This document shows positions 1 to 7,760 of a stretch of DNA of 12,735 nucleotides, piece by piece. Where the stretch lies: contig CALVUB010000016.1 of the NCBI GenBank assembly GCA_944363385.1, positions 1 through 12,735 of the forward strand, given 5' to 3'. This DNA comes from an uncultured Clostridia bacterium (GTDB lineage: Bacteria; Bacillota; Clostridia; Christensenellales; UBA1242). Every line of letters starts with the position of its first letter. Within the stretch, counting starts at the first letter, position 1. The notes under the pieces are model-generated. The model was not told the DNA's origin, searched no databases, and saw only the letters and a program-made list of their open reading frames with translations. The translations under genes and the position numbers were made by a program.

Positions 1-1
1 T

Positions 2-75
2 TGGAGCAGGCAACGGGAATCGGACCCGCGAATTATGCTTGGGAAGCACACATTTTACCACTAAATTATGCCTGC
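2..75 (-). tRNA. tRNA-Gly, anticodon CCC
   Basis: Read on the minus strand this folds into a complete 74-nt cloverleaf with encoded CCA. The acceptor stem GCAGGCA pairs perfectly with TGCCTGC, followed by discriminator T and CCA. The D loop is AGTGGTA, keeping G18-G19. The anticodon stem is TGTGC/GCATA with one G-T wobble, and its loop TTCCCAA gives anticodon CCC. The T stem GCGGG pairs with CCCGT. Anticodon CCC plus the U discriminator identify a glycine tRNA reading GGG. The T loop is TCCGATT, so position 55 is C instead of the nearly universal T (pseudouridine); this is odd but the rest of the fold is intact. A matching promoter lies just upstream. No terminator can be seen because the gene ends at the window edge. 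Confidence 0.95.
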
Positions 76-83
76 ATAAGATT

Positions 84-112
84 ATTTTACCACAAAACAA
101 AAAAAATGACAA
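84..112 (-). promoter_or_regulatory. Sigma-A-type promoter of the tRNA-Gly gene
   Basis: On the minus strand a TTGTCA -35 box (107-112) and a TAAAAT -10 box (84-89) are separated by 17 bases. Only 8 bases lie between the -10 box and the first base of the tRNA, so transcription would start at or a base or two before the mature 5' end. Box quality, spacing and position agree. It implies the tRNA is transcribed separately from the small protein gene upstream. Confidence 0.8.
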
Positions 113-156
113 CAACTATATTGCCATTTTAATTTTAATTTATCAAAGTTTACTGG

Positions 157-351
157 TTATTTGAGCTTTTTTTTACAAATAGTGTCAGTATATTCAATTG
201 TTGATAAATTTGATGCAACAGTTTGAAAAAAGGTTCGCATAAGACAAACCTCTTTAGCAGTCAGTTTTTTAGAAAGGCACAAAGCTACACTGCTGGCTAG
301 AGCCACCATTTCAGCGCCTGTCATATCAAGCCCGTCTTCTTCTTTTGTCAT
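157..351 (-). CDS. Small uncharacterised protein, 64 aa (DUF6774-like)
   Basis: A 64-residue protein with an acidic N-terminus (KEED), a helical, alanine/leucine-rich core with the pattern GAEMVALASSVALCLS then LTAKEVCLMRTFF then ASNL, and a lysine-rich tail. The spacing of hydrophobic residues around a central E and a final N-L recalls a family of roughly 60-residue proteins in Clostridia that I remember as DUF6774; this is pattern memory, not a search result. No function is known to me. It has no signal peptide or membrane segment. The ATG at 351 has no clear Shine-Dalgarno sequence upstream; an in-frame ATG at codon 10 is an alternative start. It lies between the gltX terminator and the tRNA promoter, so it would need its own promoter in the AT-rich gap, where I found no convincing one. 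Coding is supported by the protein-like composition and by the lack of any competing gene. Confidence 0.6.
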   Translation of the reverse strand: MTKEEDGLDMTGAEMVALASSVALCLSKKLTAKEVCLMRTFFQTVASNLSTIEYTDTICKKKLK

Positions 352-384
352 AATAATATTTATTCAATTTTATTTTTTTTTGTG

Positions 385-407
385 AAAAAACGCGCAAGCC
401 AGCGCGT
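385..407 (-). terminator. Intrinsic terminator of gltX and the typA-gltX operon
   Basis: On the minus strand ACGCGC, a six-base loop TGGCTT and GCGCGT form a 6-bp GC-rich stem ending in a run of Ts (complement of the A run 385-390). It starts about 22 bases after the gltX stop codon. The GC-rich stem stands out sharply from the AT-rich surroundings. It would end transcription before the small 64-aa gene. Confidence 0.85.
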
Positions 408-429
408 CTTCATTTGACTATAAAAATAT

Positions 430-2064
430 TTAAATCTTTGTTGCCCTCTCAAGCCTTGCAAGCGTTTCGTTTTCGCCAAGAGCATCAATTATATAGAAAA
501 GCGATGGCCCGTTATCTTTGCCAGTGATTGCTTGTCGTGCAAAGAGACAGGCTTTTGCGATGTTGCCTTTAAAGGCGCTTGGGTCTTGCTTGTAAAGTTT
601 GTTGTCGATTGCATAGCCCTGTTGCGTGGCAACCGCTTTTATATCTGCAAACCATTCTTCATTTGAAGTTGGCATTTTAAAGTCCTTAAGATATGCCTCA
701 ATAAACTCCATAAAATTTTCTTTCTCATCAATTTTGTCAAGTTTTGGTCGTTCAAATGCGTAACTAAAATATTCTTGCATCATTTTTAGGTTGTAAATAT
801 CTTTTCTTGGTTTTAGGCTGTTATCACGCTCCATAGAACAAAGTTTGACCAATTTTTCTTTGTCTTTTTCAAGTTTGGTGACAAGTGCTTCATCAAATTC
901 TTTTGCCCAATCAAGCCACTTTTCATAAAGTTCTTGCCCGCTTAGCTTTGAAATGATATTTTTTGATATATCCATCAGTTTGACAATATCAAAAACTGGA
1001 GCAACGGTGGTGATGTCTTTTATTCCAAAATGATATTCTTGCCACGGCTGGTCAGGGTTTTCTCTTCGCCAATTTTCAAAGCCCGAGTTGATAAGATTGA
1101 GAAGATACTCAAGCACTGCCGTTTTAGGATAACCCTCTTGGAAATAAAACCTCATGTCGGCTTCAGGGTCTTTTCGTTTTGATATTTTGCGTTTTCCATC
1201 GCCGTCAATTTTCCAAATAAGAGGATTGTGACAATAACTTATTGGTTTAAATTCTAACGCTTCAAAAAGTTCGATATGCATTGGCGTTGAAGAGATATAT
1301 TCTTCTCCTCTTACCACAATTGTTGTGCCCATAAGTGTGTCATCAATTGCATGAGCAAAAGCATAAGGTGGAATGCCATCATTTTTAAGCAAAACAAAAT
1401 CTTTGCTGTTTGCTTTTGCTTCAATCTCGCCTTTAATAAGGTCGTAAAATTTTACTCTTTGCGAGCCATCATTTTTAGTCTTTAGCCTAATTGCAAATTT
1501 TTCACCGTTGTCTAGGTGAATTTTCACCTCTTCAAAAGACAAATCACGACAAGGGTCATATTCCTTTTCGTCATCCTCTTCAAACCTGGTTTGTCGAGAT
1601 TTTAAAACGTCTTCTTTGCCTTCCGTTTTTCTGCAAAAGCATGGAAAAGCCTTGCCCTCAGAAACCAATTTTTTTGCAAAAGCGCGATAAATATCTGCTC
1701 TTTGACTTTGAACATAAGGTCCATACAAGCCCACATCTTTGCCGTCTAAAGTCTGATATTCGTCAGGAAAAACATCAAACTTTTGTAAGATTTGATATAT
1801 AACCTCTTTTGCCTCTTTGATTTCTCTTTTAGAATCTGTGTCTTCAAAACGGAGATAAAAAACTCCACCGCTTTGTTTTGCAAGATTATAGCTTATAAAG
1901 GCAGGAAAAAAGTTGCCAATGTGCATGTAACCTGTTGGACTAGGTGCAAAACGAGTTACTTCTTGTCCTTCTTTAAGATTTCTTGGCTTATACTTTTTTA
2001 TTATATCCTCTACCGATATTCCACCTGGGAAAATAAGCTCTGCAATTTTTTGATATTTGTCCAT
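430..2064 (-). CDS. gltX: Glutamyl-tRNA synthetase, long clostridial-type form
   Basis: Class I cytosolic enzyme that charges tRNA-Glu with glutamate using ATP (and, where no glutaminyl-tRNA synthetase exists, often tRNA-Gln too, with GatCAB correcting the product; whether that applies here is not visible). The Rossmann core begins at RFAPSPTG (residues 38-45), followed by the HIGH-type motif HIGN (48-51), the FEDTD motif (73-77), the VRGEEYISSTP segment (251-261) and the KMSKS-type loop KISKR (293-297). The C-terminal half is the helical anticodon-binding region. At 544 aa it exceeds the usual 480-500; the surplus includes a roughly 35-residue N-terminal extension (IFPGGISVEDIIKKYKPRNL), as in ~550-aa GltX proteins I know from Clostridia. 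Cys142-x-Cys144 and Cys172 recall the zinc site of other GluRS, but the fourth ligand is not obvious. The start is supported by an AGGA 8 bases upstream. It lies 42 bases after the lipoprotein gene and before a terminator, so it is probably the last gene of the operon. Confidence 0.96.
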   Translation of the reverse strand: MDKYQKIAELIFPGGISVEDIIKKYKPRNLKEGQEVTRFAPSPTGYMHIGNFFPAFISYNLAKQSGGVFYLRFEDTDSKREIKEAKEVIYQILQKFDVFPDEYQTLDGKDVGLYGPYVQSQRADIYRAFAKKLVSEGKAFPCFCRKTEGKEDVLKSRQTRFEEDDEKEYDPCRDLSFEEVKIHLDNGEKFAIRLKTKNDGSQRVKFYDLIKGEIEAKANSKDFVLLKNDGIPPYAFAHAIDDTLMGTTIVVRGEEYISSTPMHIELFEALEFKPISYCHNPLIWKIDGDGKRKISKRKDPEADMRFYFQEGYPKTAVLEYLLNLINSGFENWRRENPDQPWQEYHFGIKDITTVAPVFDIVKLMDISKNIISKLSGQELYEKWLDWAKEFDEALVTKLEKDKEKLVKLCSMERDNSLKPRKDIYNLKMMQEYFSYAFERPKLDKIDEKENFMEFIEAYLKDFKMPTSNEEWFADIKAVATQQGYAIDNKLYKQDPSAFKGNIAKACLFARQAITGKDNGPSLFYIIDALGENETLARLERATKI

Positions 2065-2106
2065 AAATATTCCTGCTAATTGTTAAAAAATAGAAATTGA
2101 TTGAAA

Positions 2107-3096
2107 TTAATAGATTGCATTAATTTGGTTTATAAACTTGCTTAAATAGCAATCTTTATGAAGTAAAGTCTCATAAAAATAGTTGTTTATAGTGTCAAGA
2201 TAAACATCCGCATTTTCCAAATTGTTTGCATATGAATTTATGTTTGCCTTGTAAACATTTTGATAATCGTAAAAAGAAAATTGTGAAAGTGCTTCTTTAA
2301 GATGGCTTCTTTCTTTTACTAAAATCTGTTCAAGCTCTCTTAAAGCCACATATCTCTCACCTTTATTATTAGTTACTGAAACGCTACTTATATCTTGAAC
2401 CAGCTTAATCCATTCTGTTACACTGTCGTAATGGTTATTGCCTTCAACTTTTTCTCCTTTGCAAGAATCAAGAAGGAAAAGTCTGCAGTCGTCTGCAAGC
2501 GACAGTTTTACGGTGCTTAGATAAAAATTTGCTTGGTCTACGGTGATAGAAGCAAAATCAAAGTCTAATAATTTCATGTCATTGATTAAGGTGTTTTGCA
2601 TAGAAAGCGCAAAATCATATGCTTTATTGATAAAATCAATGCAAGCTTTTTGATAGGCAATTGCAAAACCATTATAATAAACAAAATTTGAAGAATTTGG
2701 CGCTGATTTGGTCATATCATCATATCGCTCTTGTGCTTCAACAAAAGCCTCGTCAAGCAAGGTAAGCTTTTGCTCAAGGTCGGCATAGTTATGATTTTGG
2801 GTATAATCTTCAAATTGCCAAACATTTGTTTTTAAATAATTCATCACAACTTGAACCATTGTTTGTTGACTTTCATCAATCGTTTCAAGTAAGCCATTCT
2901 CATTATATTTTTGAAAATTTTTAAAGGAATTGTAGGCATCGATAAAAGAAGTTTCTTGTTCTGTTTTTGTAACAAAATTCTGCATCTTTTGATAGACTTG
3001 TTCTGTTGTTGTGCCTTCACAACCAAATAATGCAAATGCACAAAGGGCAAGAAGCAGTGCAACTATCACTGATAAAAATTTTTTCGACTTAACCAT
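2107..3096 (-). CDS. Putative lipoprotein, 329 aa, unknown function
   Basis: Not recognised beyond its export signal. The N-terminus has a basic start (MVKSKKF), a hydrophobic stretch (residues 8-24) and a lipobox-like LFGC with Cys26, typical of a signal peptidase II lipoprotein; Phe at -2 is unusual but tolerated. Mature residues 27-329 look soluble, mostly helical and rich in aromatic residues, Asn and Asp, with no enzyme motif that I can see. It should be anchored on the outer face of the cytoplasmic membrane. Its start codon overlaps the stop of the upstream signal-anchored gene (TAATG), with a strong GGGAGG at 3103-3108 inside the end of that gene, so translational coupling is likely. 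The two products have similar length, composition and destination, suggesting partners. The adjacent genes for replication and translation do not reveal its role. Confidence 0.85.
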   Translation of the reverse strand: MVKSKKFLSVIVALLLALCAFALFGCEGTTTEQVYQKMQNFVTKTEQETSFIDAYNSFKNFQKYNENGLLETIDESQQTMVQVVMNYLKTNVWQFEDYTQNHNYADLEQKLTLLDEAFVEAQERYDDMTKSAPNSSNFVYYNGFAIAYQKACIDFINKAYDFALSMQNTLINDMKLLDFDFASITVDQANFYLSTVKLSLADDCRLFLLDSCKGEKVEGNNHYDSVTEWIKLVQDISSVSVTNNKGERYVALRELEQILVKERSHLKEALSQFSFYDYQNVYKANINSYANNLENADVYLDTINNYFYETLLHKDCYLSKFINQINAIY

Positions 3097-4058
3097 TATT
3101 TACCTCCCAAAAACCTTTTAAGCTGGTTATACACTCCAGCGCTATCTTCCACTTTTTCAAAAGTCAAAGTGAAAGTAATTGAAAGGCCGTTGCCATAAGC
3201 AGAATTAATTATAGGCCTAAAATTTGTTTGAGAATAAAGCTGATAGAAGTTGTTTATCGATTGATATTTAGATGAAATGCTTGAGTCAAAATAATAATCT
3301 TTAAATTCAGATTGATAGGATAGTTGTAGCATAATAATAAAAACATTAAAACCATCAACCACAGCTCCCGCTGAATAGTTATAATCGGCAATTGCACTGC
3401 TGGTTGTGTCCGCTTGAACAAGTTGGTCAAACTTATCGGAAAGCACTGCAACATAATCGGTTACTGCGCTGAAAGTAAGTTGTGAGCCTAGATTGTTTTC
3501 AAAACCGAAATAGCTTTCTCTAAAAATATTGTTAAATGAGCTAAAGGCGGTTTCAAAATTCGACAGCATCTCGGCAAAATCTGAACGCACTGAAATAATG
3601 CTTTCTCGCAAAAAATCAAGTGAAGTGGAGTCAAGTTCATCATTGACATATTTAAGCTTGTTTATTATGCTTTCTTTATAAGTTGCAAGATTGTTTAACG
3701 AATCTGTAACTGGATGATAATTATTGTAAAAATACTCATTTTCTTCAAAATAAGTAGAATAATCTGCATATTTATCAATCACAACTTCAATGTTTGACAA
3801 AACTTTTTCAATGTCTTCAAGCTCATCTGTATAAACATTTGCGTCGCTTTCTTGCACCATTTCTTCAAAGTTTGTATACAGCTGTTTGGTGTTTGCGTCT
3901 TTAAGCAAAAAGTTTTTTTGCTCGTTTTTAAGAGCAATAACAGCGCTGGCTGGATTGCCAGGCAAACACAAAATTACAGTTACCACAATGATAACAATCA
4001 AAACCAAGATTGCAATCACAATAAGCCATTTTTTATTGAACTTTTTTTCTTCTGCCAT
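3096..4058 (-). CDS. Signal-anchored extracytoplasmic protein, 320 aa, unknown function
   Basis: A lysine-rich N-terminus (MAEEKKFNKK) precedes one strongly hydrophobic helix (residues 11-32); the remaining ~288 residues are hydrophilic. By the positive-inside rule this is an N-in, C-out protein tethered to the membrane. Cys31 follows V-I-L rather than a small residue, so a lipobox is unlikely. The outer domain is predicted by eye to be mainly helical (many regularly spaced Leu, Phe and Tyr), ending in a short beta-like stretch (GLSITFTLTFEKV, near residues 292-304). I recognise no family. The start is supported by AAGGAG 6 bases upstream of the ATG. Only 12 bases separate it from the dnaB stop codon, and it overlaps the following lipoprotein gene by one base, so it is firmly in the same operon. 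It may form an extracytoplasmic pair with that lipoprotein (inference). Confidence 0.85.
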   Translation of the reverse strand: MAEEKKFNKKWLIVIAILVLIVIIVVTVILCLPGNPASAVIALKNEQKNFLLKDANTKQLYTNFEEMVQESDANVYTDELEDIEKVLSNIEVVIDKYADYSTYFEENEYFYNNYHPVTDSLNNLATYKESIINKLKYVNDELDSTSLDFLRESIISVRSDFAEMLSNFETAFSSFNNIFRESYFGFENNLGSQLTFSAVTDYVAVLSDKFDQLVQADTTSSAIADYNYSAGAVVDGFNVFIIMLQLSYQSEFKDYYFDSSISSKYQSINNFYQLYSQTNFRPIINSAYGNGLSITFTLTFEKVEDSAGVYNQLKRFLGGK

Positions 4059-4070
4059 CTATCTCTCCTT

Positions 4071-5492
4071 TTAATCATCAAACACATCAATGTCAATGTT
4101 TTCAACTGGGGATTCTTCAATTTGGCTTGGTGCTGTTTTTACTATTTTTGGCATTGCAACTTTATCTGTCAAGTTGACAAAAGTTGTGTATTGCCCAATC
4201 CATCGAAGTTTAACTGTCCCCGTTCCACCATTTCTATGTTTTGCAACAATAAGTTCAACCGTTCCTGGTTCATCATCAGTTGGGTCATTATATTTTTCAG
4301 GATTGTATATAAACAGCACAATGTCGGCATCCTGTTCAATCGCACCAGAATCTCTAAGGTCGGACAGCAGTGGTCTATGGTCTTGTCTGCTTTCAACCGC
4401 ACGCGAAAGCTGAGAAAGCACGATGATTGGAACATTAAGCTCTTTTGCTGCAATTTTAAGTGTTCTTGAAATTTCGCTAACTTCAAGTTGACGATTGTCC
4501 GCCTTTCTTCCAGAAGTCATAAGTTGAATATAGTCGACCATGATAAGGTCAAGTCCGTCTTGCATTTTAAGTCGTCTGCATTTTGATAATAAGTCTGCTG
4601 GTGTTGTCATAGAGCTGTCATCAATGTAAAGTCCGCTCTGTTCAAGCTTTTTGCTTGCTGTCCAAATCCGCTTCCACTCTTCTGCGTCCATTTCGCCTTT
4701 AAGCGCCTTGCCCATATCAACTTTGGCAAGTGAGCAAATCGCCCTTTGCATAAGTTGTTCTTTGCTCATTTCAAGCGAGAATATTGCACATTTTTTGTTA
4801 AGCTCTGTGGCTGCATGCACTAATATGTTCATTGAGAAGGAAGTTTTCCCAACACCTGGTCTTGCTGCCAAAAGAATAAGGTCGCTGTTTTGAAGTCCGT
4901 TTGTAATCTTGTCAAAGTCGGTAAAGCCTGTTGGGATACCCTTTAAAACGGTTGGGTCTTTTGCAATTTCGCCAAACTTGTCGATAACTTTTTTAACTGG
5001 ACCATCACCTCGTCCAACATGCTCAAGGCTTGAACGCCCCTCTTTTTCAGCGATATTGAAAACAACTTGTTCAGCAAACTGAAGTGATTTGTCTTTATCA
5101 GAATTGTTAAATGCATCTTCTATTATTTCTTGACCTGAGCGAATAAGTTTTCGCCTGATAGAGTCTGATTTTACAATATCGCAATAATATTTAAAATTTG
5201 CAGCTGATGGAACGATATTTGTAAGAGTCATGATGTAGTCAATTCCGCCCACCTTTTCAAGCACGCCGTCTTTTTCAAGTTGGTCGGTTAAGGTTACAAA
5301 ATCAACAGGAGTAGATTTTTGATAAACTTTGCTCATTGCTTTATAAATTTGAGAATGCGACTCAGAATAAAAGTCGCTCTCGTGCATAGTGGCTAATATA
5401 TCAATCTGAGACTGATTGTCAATCAAAATACAGCCAAGAAGTGCCTGCTCAGCTTCCAAATTATGTGGTTGGATTTTGTAATCTCTAGCCAT
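4071..5492 (-). CDS. dnaB: Replicative DNA helicase DnaB
   Basis: Hexameric 5'-3' helicase that unwinds DNA at the replication fork and recruits primase (called DnaC in Bacillus). The N-terminal DnaB domain starts with PHNLEAEQALLGCIL (residues 9-23) and holds the typical YSESHSQIY and TPVDFVTL segments. The RecA-like C-terminal domain has Walker A ARPGVGKTS (210-218, Lys216), the catalytic glutamate in FSLEMS (Glu241), Walker B LIMVDYIQLM (Asp320), LSQLSR (359-364), LSDLRDSGAIEQDAD (376-390) and the arginine-finger segment KHRNGGTG (418-425). At 473 aa it has normal family length, with an acidic tail (DIDVFDD) and no intein. The near-perfect AGGAGG at 5498-5503, 5 bases before the ATG, fixes the start. 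It follows the small membrane protein gene by 31 bases and precedes the signal-anchored gene by 12, within the typA-gltX operon. I do not see the common rplI-dnaB pairing within the window. Confidence 0.98.
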   Translation of the reverse strand: MARDYKIQPHNLEAEQALLGCILIDNQSQIDILATMHESDFYSESHSQIYKAMSKVYQKSTPVDFVTLTDQLEKDGVLEKVGGIDYIMTLTNIVPSAANFKYYCDIVKSDSIRRKLIRSGQEIIEDAFNNSDKDKSLQFAEQVVFNIAEKEGRSSLEHVGRGDGPVKKVIDKFGEIAKDPTVLKGIPTGFTDFDKITNGLQNSDLILLAARPGVGKTSFSMNILVHAATELNKKCAIFSLEMSKEQLMQRAICSLAKVDMGKALKGEMDAEEWKRIWTASKKLEQSGLYIDDSSMTTPADLLSKCRRLKMQDGLDLIMVDYIQLMTSGRKADNRQLEVSEISRTLKIAAKELNVPIIVLSQLSRAVESRQDHRPLLSDLRDSGAIEQDADIVLFIYNPEKYNDPTDDEPGTVELIVAKHRNGGTGTVKLRWIGQYTTFVNLTDKVAMPKIVKTAPSQIEESPVENIDIDVFDD

Positions 5493-5523
5493 TTTATCCT
5501 CCTAAGTTTTGCCAAAACCAAAA

Positions 5524-5787
5524 TTATTTTTTTGTGAAAGGGTCTTTATAAGCATCTTTTTCTTGCTTAATCTTATTCTTTTTATCTATTTTAGCACAAA
5601 TAAACCAAAAACACAAATATAAGAGTGCGGTTATCACAATTATTATAAATCCAGAAAGCACAGGTGAAAGGTTTGCATAGTTTATAAGAGTAAAAACTAT
5701 AACTGCATCAAAAAGAAAGACGCATAGTAAAAACCACATCAACCTTTTTGAATTTTTCTTTAAATCTCTGCTCTCTTCTGGTTTCAT
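5524..5787 (-). CDS. Small two-helix membrane protein, 87 aa, unknown function
   Basis: Two hydrophobic segments (residues about 16-36 and 44-65) joined by a short loop (NYANLSP) and flanked by lysine/arginine-rich ends (DLKKNSKR before, KIDKKNKIKQEK after) predict a hairpin membrane protein with both ends in the cytoplasm. No family or catalytic motif is recognised. The ATG overlaps the typA stop codon (TAATG), and AGGAG at 5795-5799, 7 bases upstream, gives a good ribosome binding site, so translation is probably coupled to typA. dnaB follows after 31 bases. The tight overlap, clear binding site and sensible topology argue that it is a real gene and not an ORF by chance. Confidence 0.85.
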   Translation of the reverse strand: MKPEESRDLKKNSKRLMWFLLCVFLFDAVIVFTLINYANLSPVLSGFIIIVITALLYLCFWFICAKIDKKNKIKQEKDAYKDPFTKK

Positions 5788-7619
5788 TAAATTTCTCCTC
5801 TCAAAATTTTGCCTTTTTCACGAAGTCGCATGTTATGGTCAAGAATAATTTTTCTGATACGCATACTTTTTGGGGTTACTTCCAAAATTTCATCGTCAGC
5901 CAAAAATTCAATTGCATCTTCAAGCGACATCTTTTTTGGCGGAGTAAGTCTGAGTGCATCATCAGAGCCAGACGCTCTGCAGTTTGAAAGATGTTTCTTT
6001 TTGCAGACATTGACCACTATGTCATCGCCTTTTGGATTTTGACCAACAACCATACCAGCGTAAACTGGTGTGCCAGGTCCAATAAACAAATCGCCTCGCT
6101 CTTGCGCATTAAACAAACCATAAACAACAGCCTCGCCAGTTTCATGCGCAATAAGAGAGCCATATTCTCTTCGTTTTATCTCGCCCTTCCAAGGTTGATA
6201 CTCAAAGAAAATTGAATTGATGATGCCTTCGCCTCGAGTGTCGGTAAGAAGTTCGCTCTTAAAGCCAAAAAGTCCACGAGAAGGGATTGTAAATTCCATT
6301 TTCATTCGTTTGCCATGTGGTGTCATTCCAACAAGTTCACCTTTGCGAACGCCCATCTTTTGCATCACGATGCCAGTGCAGTCTTCTGGAACATCCAAGA
6401 AAAGGCGGTCAACTGGTTCGCACTTAACTCCGTCAATATTTTTAATCAACACTTTTGGCATAGAAACTTGAAATTCATAACCATCACGCCTCATGTTTTC
6501 AATAAGAATAGAAAGATGCATTTCGCCTCTGCCACAAACTTTGAAGCGCTCTGCTGTTTCGCCGTCAGTCACTCTGAGAGATAAATCTTTGACCGCCTCT
6601 TTGTAAAGCCTGTCCCGTATATGTCTTGAAGTGACAAATTTGCCTTCTTTACCAGCAAATGGACTATCATTTACCATAAAGGTCATTTCAACTGAAGGTT
6701 CTGCAATCTTGACAAATTCAATCGGCTCTACAGAGTTTGGGTCACAAATTGTGTCACCAATTTGAACATCTTCAAGACCCGCAACGCAAGCAATTTCACC
6801 AATTTCAACTTTTTGAACAGGCACTTTTTTGAGTCCTTCAAAAACAAACAAACTGACAACCTTGCTTCTGACCATCTTCTTTTCGTCATGATAGTTGCAA
6901 AGCACCACGCTTTGACCAACGGAGAGGGAACCTCTGCTGAGTTTGCCGACTGCTAGCTTGCCGACATAGTCATTATGTTCTGCTGAAGATATAAGCATTT
7001 GAGTTGCACCATTTTCATCTCCGCTTGGTGCAGGAATATGTTTTAAAATAGTTTCAAAAAGTGGAGTCATATCTTGACCAGCCTTGTCTGGGTCAAGTGA
7101 AGAAACCCCATTTCTTGCTGAAGCAAAAACGAATGGACTGTCAAGTTGTTCTTCGTCTGCATCAAGGTCAATAAGAAGTTCAAGCACTTCATCAACCACT
7201 TCTTTAACGCGAGCATCAGGTCGGTCACATTTGTTTACGACCGCAACAACTTTAAGTTTAAGAGCAAGTGCCCTTTCAAGCACAAACCTAGTTTGAGGCA
7301 TAGGTCCTTCGAACGCATCAACCACAAGCAAAACGCCGTCAACCATTTTAAGAACGCGCTCAACCTCTCCGCCAAAGTCGGCGTGTCCAGGTGTGTCGAT
7401 GATGTTGATTTTAACGCCATTAAAAACGCATGAGCAGTTTTTTGATAGAATTGTAATTCCCCTTTCACGCTCAATTGCATTTGAATCCATAACGCGGTCT
7501 TCCACAGCTTGATTGTCTCTAAAAACCATGCCTTGCTTTAAAAGAGCATCAACAAGTGAAGTTTTGCCGTGGTCTACATGTGCAATAATAGCGATGTTTC
7601 TTATCTTTTCATTAATCAT
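5787..7619 (-). CDS. typA: Ribosome-associated GTPase TypA/BipA
   Basis: Translational GTPase of the EF-G/LepA superfamily that binds the 70S ribosome and aids large-subunit assembly, mainly under cold or stress. The G domain shows G1 AHVDHGKT (13-20), G2 RGITI (53-57), G3 DTPGHADF (75-82), G4 NKCD (129-132) and a G5-like FASAR. The downstream TypA-specific parts include [10 protein letters not shown], the [11 protein letters not shown] segment and a basic C-terminal domain ending in [17 protein letters not shown]. At 610 aa it has family length and seems intact. AAAGGA 7 bases upstream supports the ATG at 7619, and a consensus extended -10 promoter sits about 40 bases upstream, so it is the first gene of the operon. 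Its stop codon overlaps the start of the small membrane protein gene. TypA next to dnaB and gltX is not an arrangement I know as standard. Confidence 0.98.
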   Translation of the reverse strand: MINEKIRNIAIIAHVDHGKTSLVDALLKQGMVFRDNQAVEDRVMDSNAIERERGITILSKNCSCVFNGVKINIIDTPGHADFGGEVERVLKMVDGVLLVVDAFEGPMPQTRFVLERALALKLKVVAVVNKCDRPDARVKEVVDEVLELLIDLDADEEQLDSPFVFASARNGVSSLDPDKAGQDMTPLFETILKHIPAPSGDENGATQMLISSAEHNDYVGKLAVGKLSRGSLSVGQSVVLCNYHDEKKMVRSKVVSLFVFEGLKKVPVQKVEIGEIACVAGLEDVQIGDTICDPNSVEPIEFVKIAEPSVEMTFMVNDSPFAGKEGKFVTSRHIRDRLYKEAVKDLSLRVTDGETAERFKVCGRGEMHLSILIENMRRDGYEFQVSMPKVLIKNIDGVKCEPVDRLFLDVPEDCTGIVMQKMGVRKGELVGMTPHGKRMKMEFTIPSRGLFGFKSELLTDTRGEGIINSIFFEYQPWKGEIKRREYGSLIAHETGEAVVYGLFNAQERGDLFIGPGTPVYAGMVVGQNPKGDDIVVNVCKKKHLSNCRASGSDDALRLTPPKKMSLEDAIEFLADDEILEVTPKSMRIRKIILDHNMRLREKGKILRGEI

Positions 7620-7657
7620 AAATCTGTCCTTTTAATCTATCCCTCAAAAACTATACA

Positions 7658-7686
7658 ATTTTAGCATAATAAAATAATTTTTTCAA
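7658..7686 (-). promoter_or_regulatory. Promoter of the typA-dnaB-gltX operon
   Basis: On the minus strand TTGAAA (7681-7686), a 17-base spacer and TAAAAT (7658-7663) preceded by TGC form a near-consensus sigma-A promoter with an extended -10. The predicted start near 7650 leaves a leader of about 30 bases before the typA ATG, with no room for a riboswitch or leader peptide. It lies after the terminator of the upstream gene, so it probably drives the entire operon; I saw no strong promoter inside the operon. Confidence 0.85.
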
Positions 7687-7760
7687 GTAGTAGGTAATTA
7701 TTTTTAAAGAAAAATAACACATCACCCAAATTATCTACAATAACTTAGGTTTCTTTCGGC

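Noticed and set aside
3096..4058. Lipobox at Cys31 of the signal-anchored protein
   Set aside because: The preceding residues are V-I-L, with no small residue at -1, so signal peptidase II cleavage is unlikely.
3852..4469. 205-codon open frame on the plus strand across the dnaB 3' end and the signal-anchored gene
   Set aside because: It lies antisense to two well-supported genes, has a low-complexity Phe/Asn/Cys-rich translation with no motif, and crosses a gene boundary; it is a shadow of the minus-strand frames.
4071..5492. Intein or other insertion in dnaB, a common target
   Set aside because: The protein is 473 aa with all helicase motifs at normal spacing.
7620..7657. Riboswitch or leader upstream of typA
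   Set aside because: The leader after the predicted transcription start is only about 30 bases and holds just the ribosome binding site.
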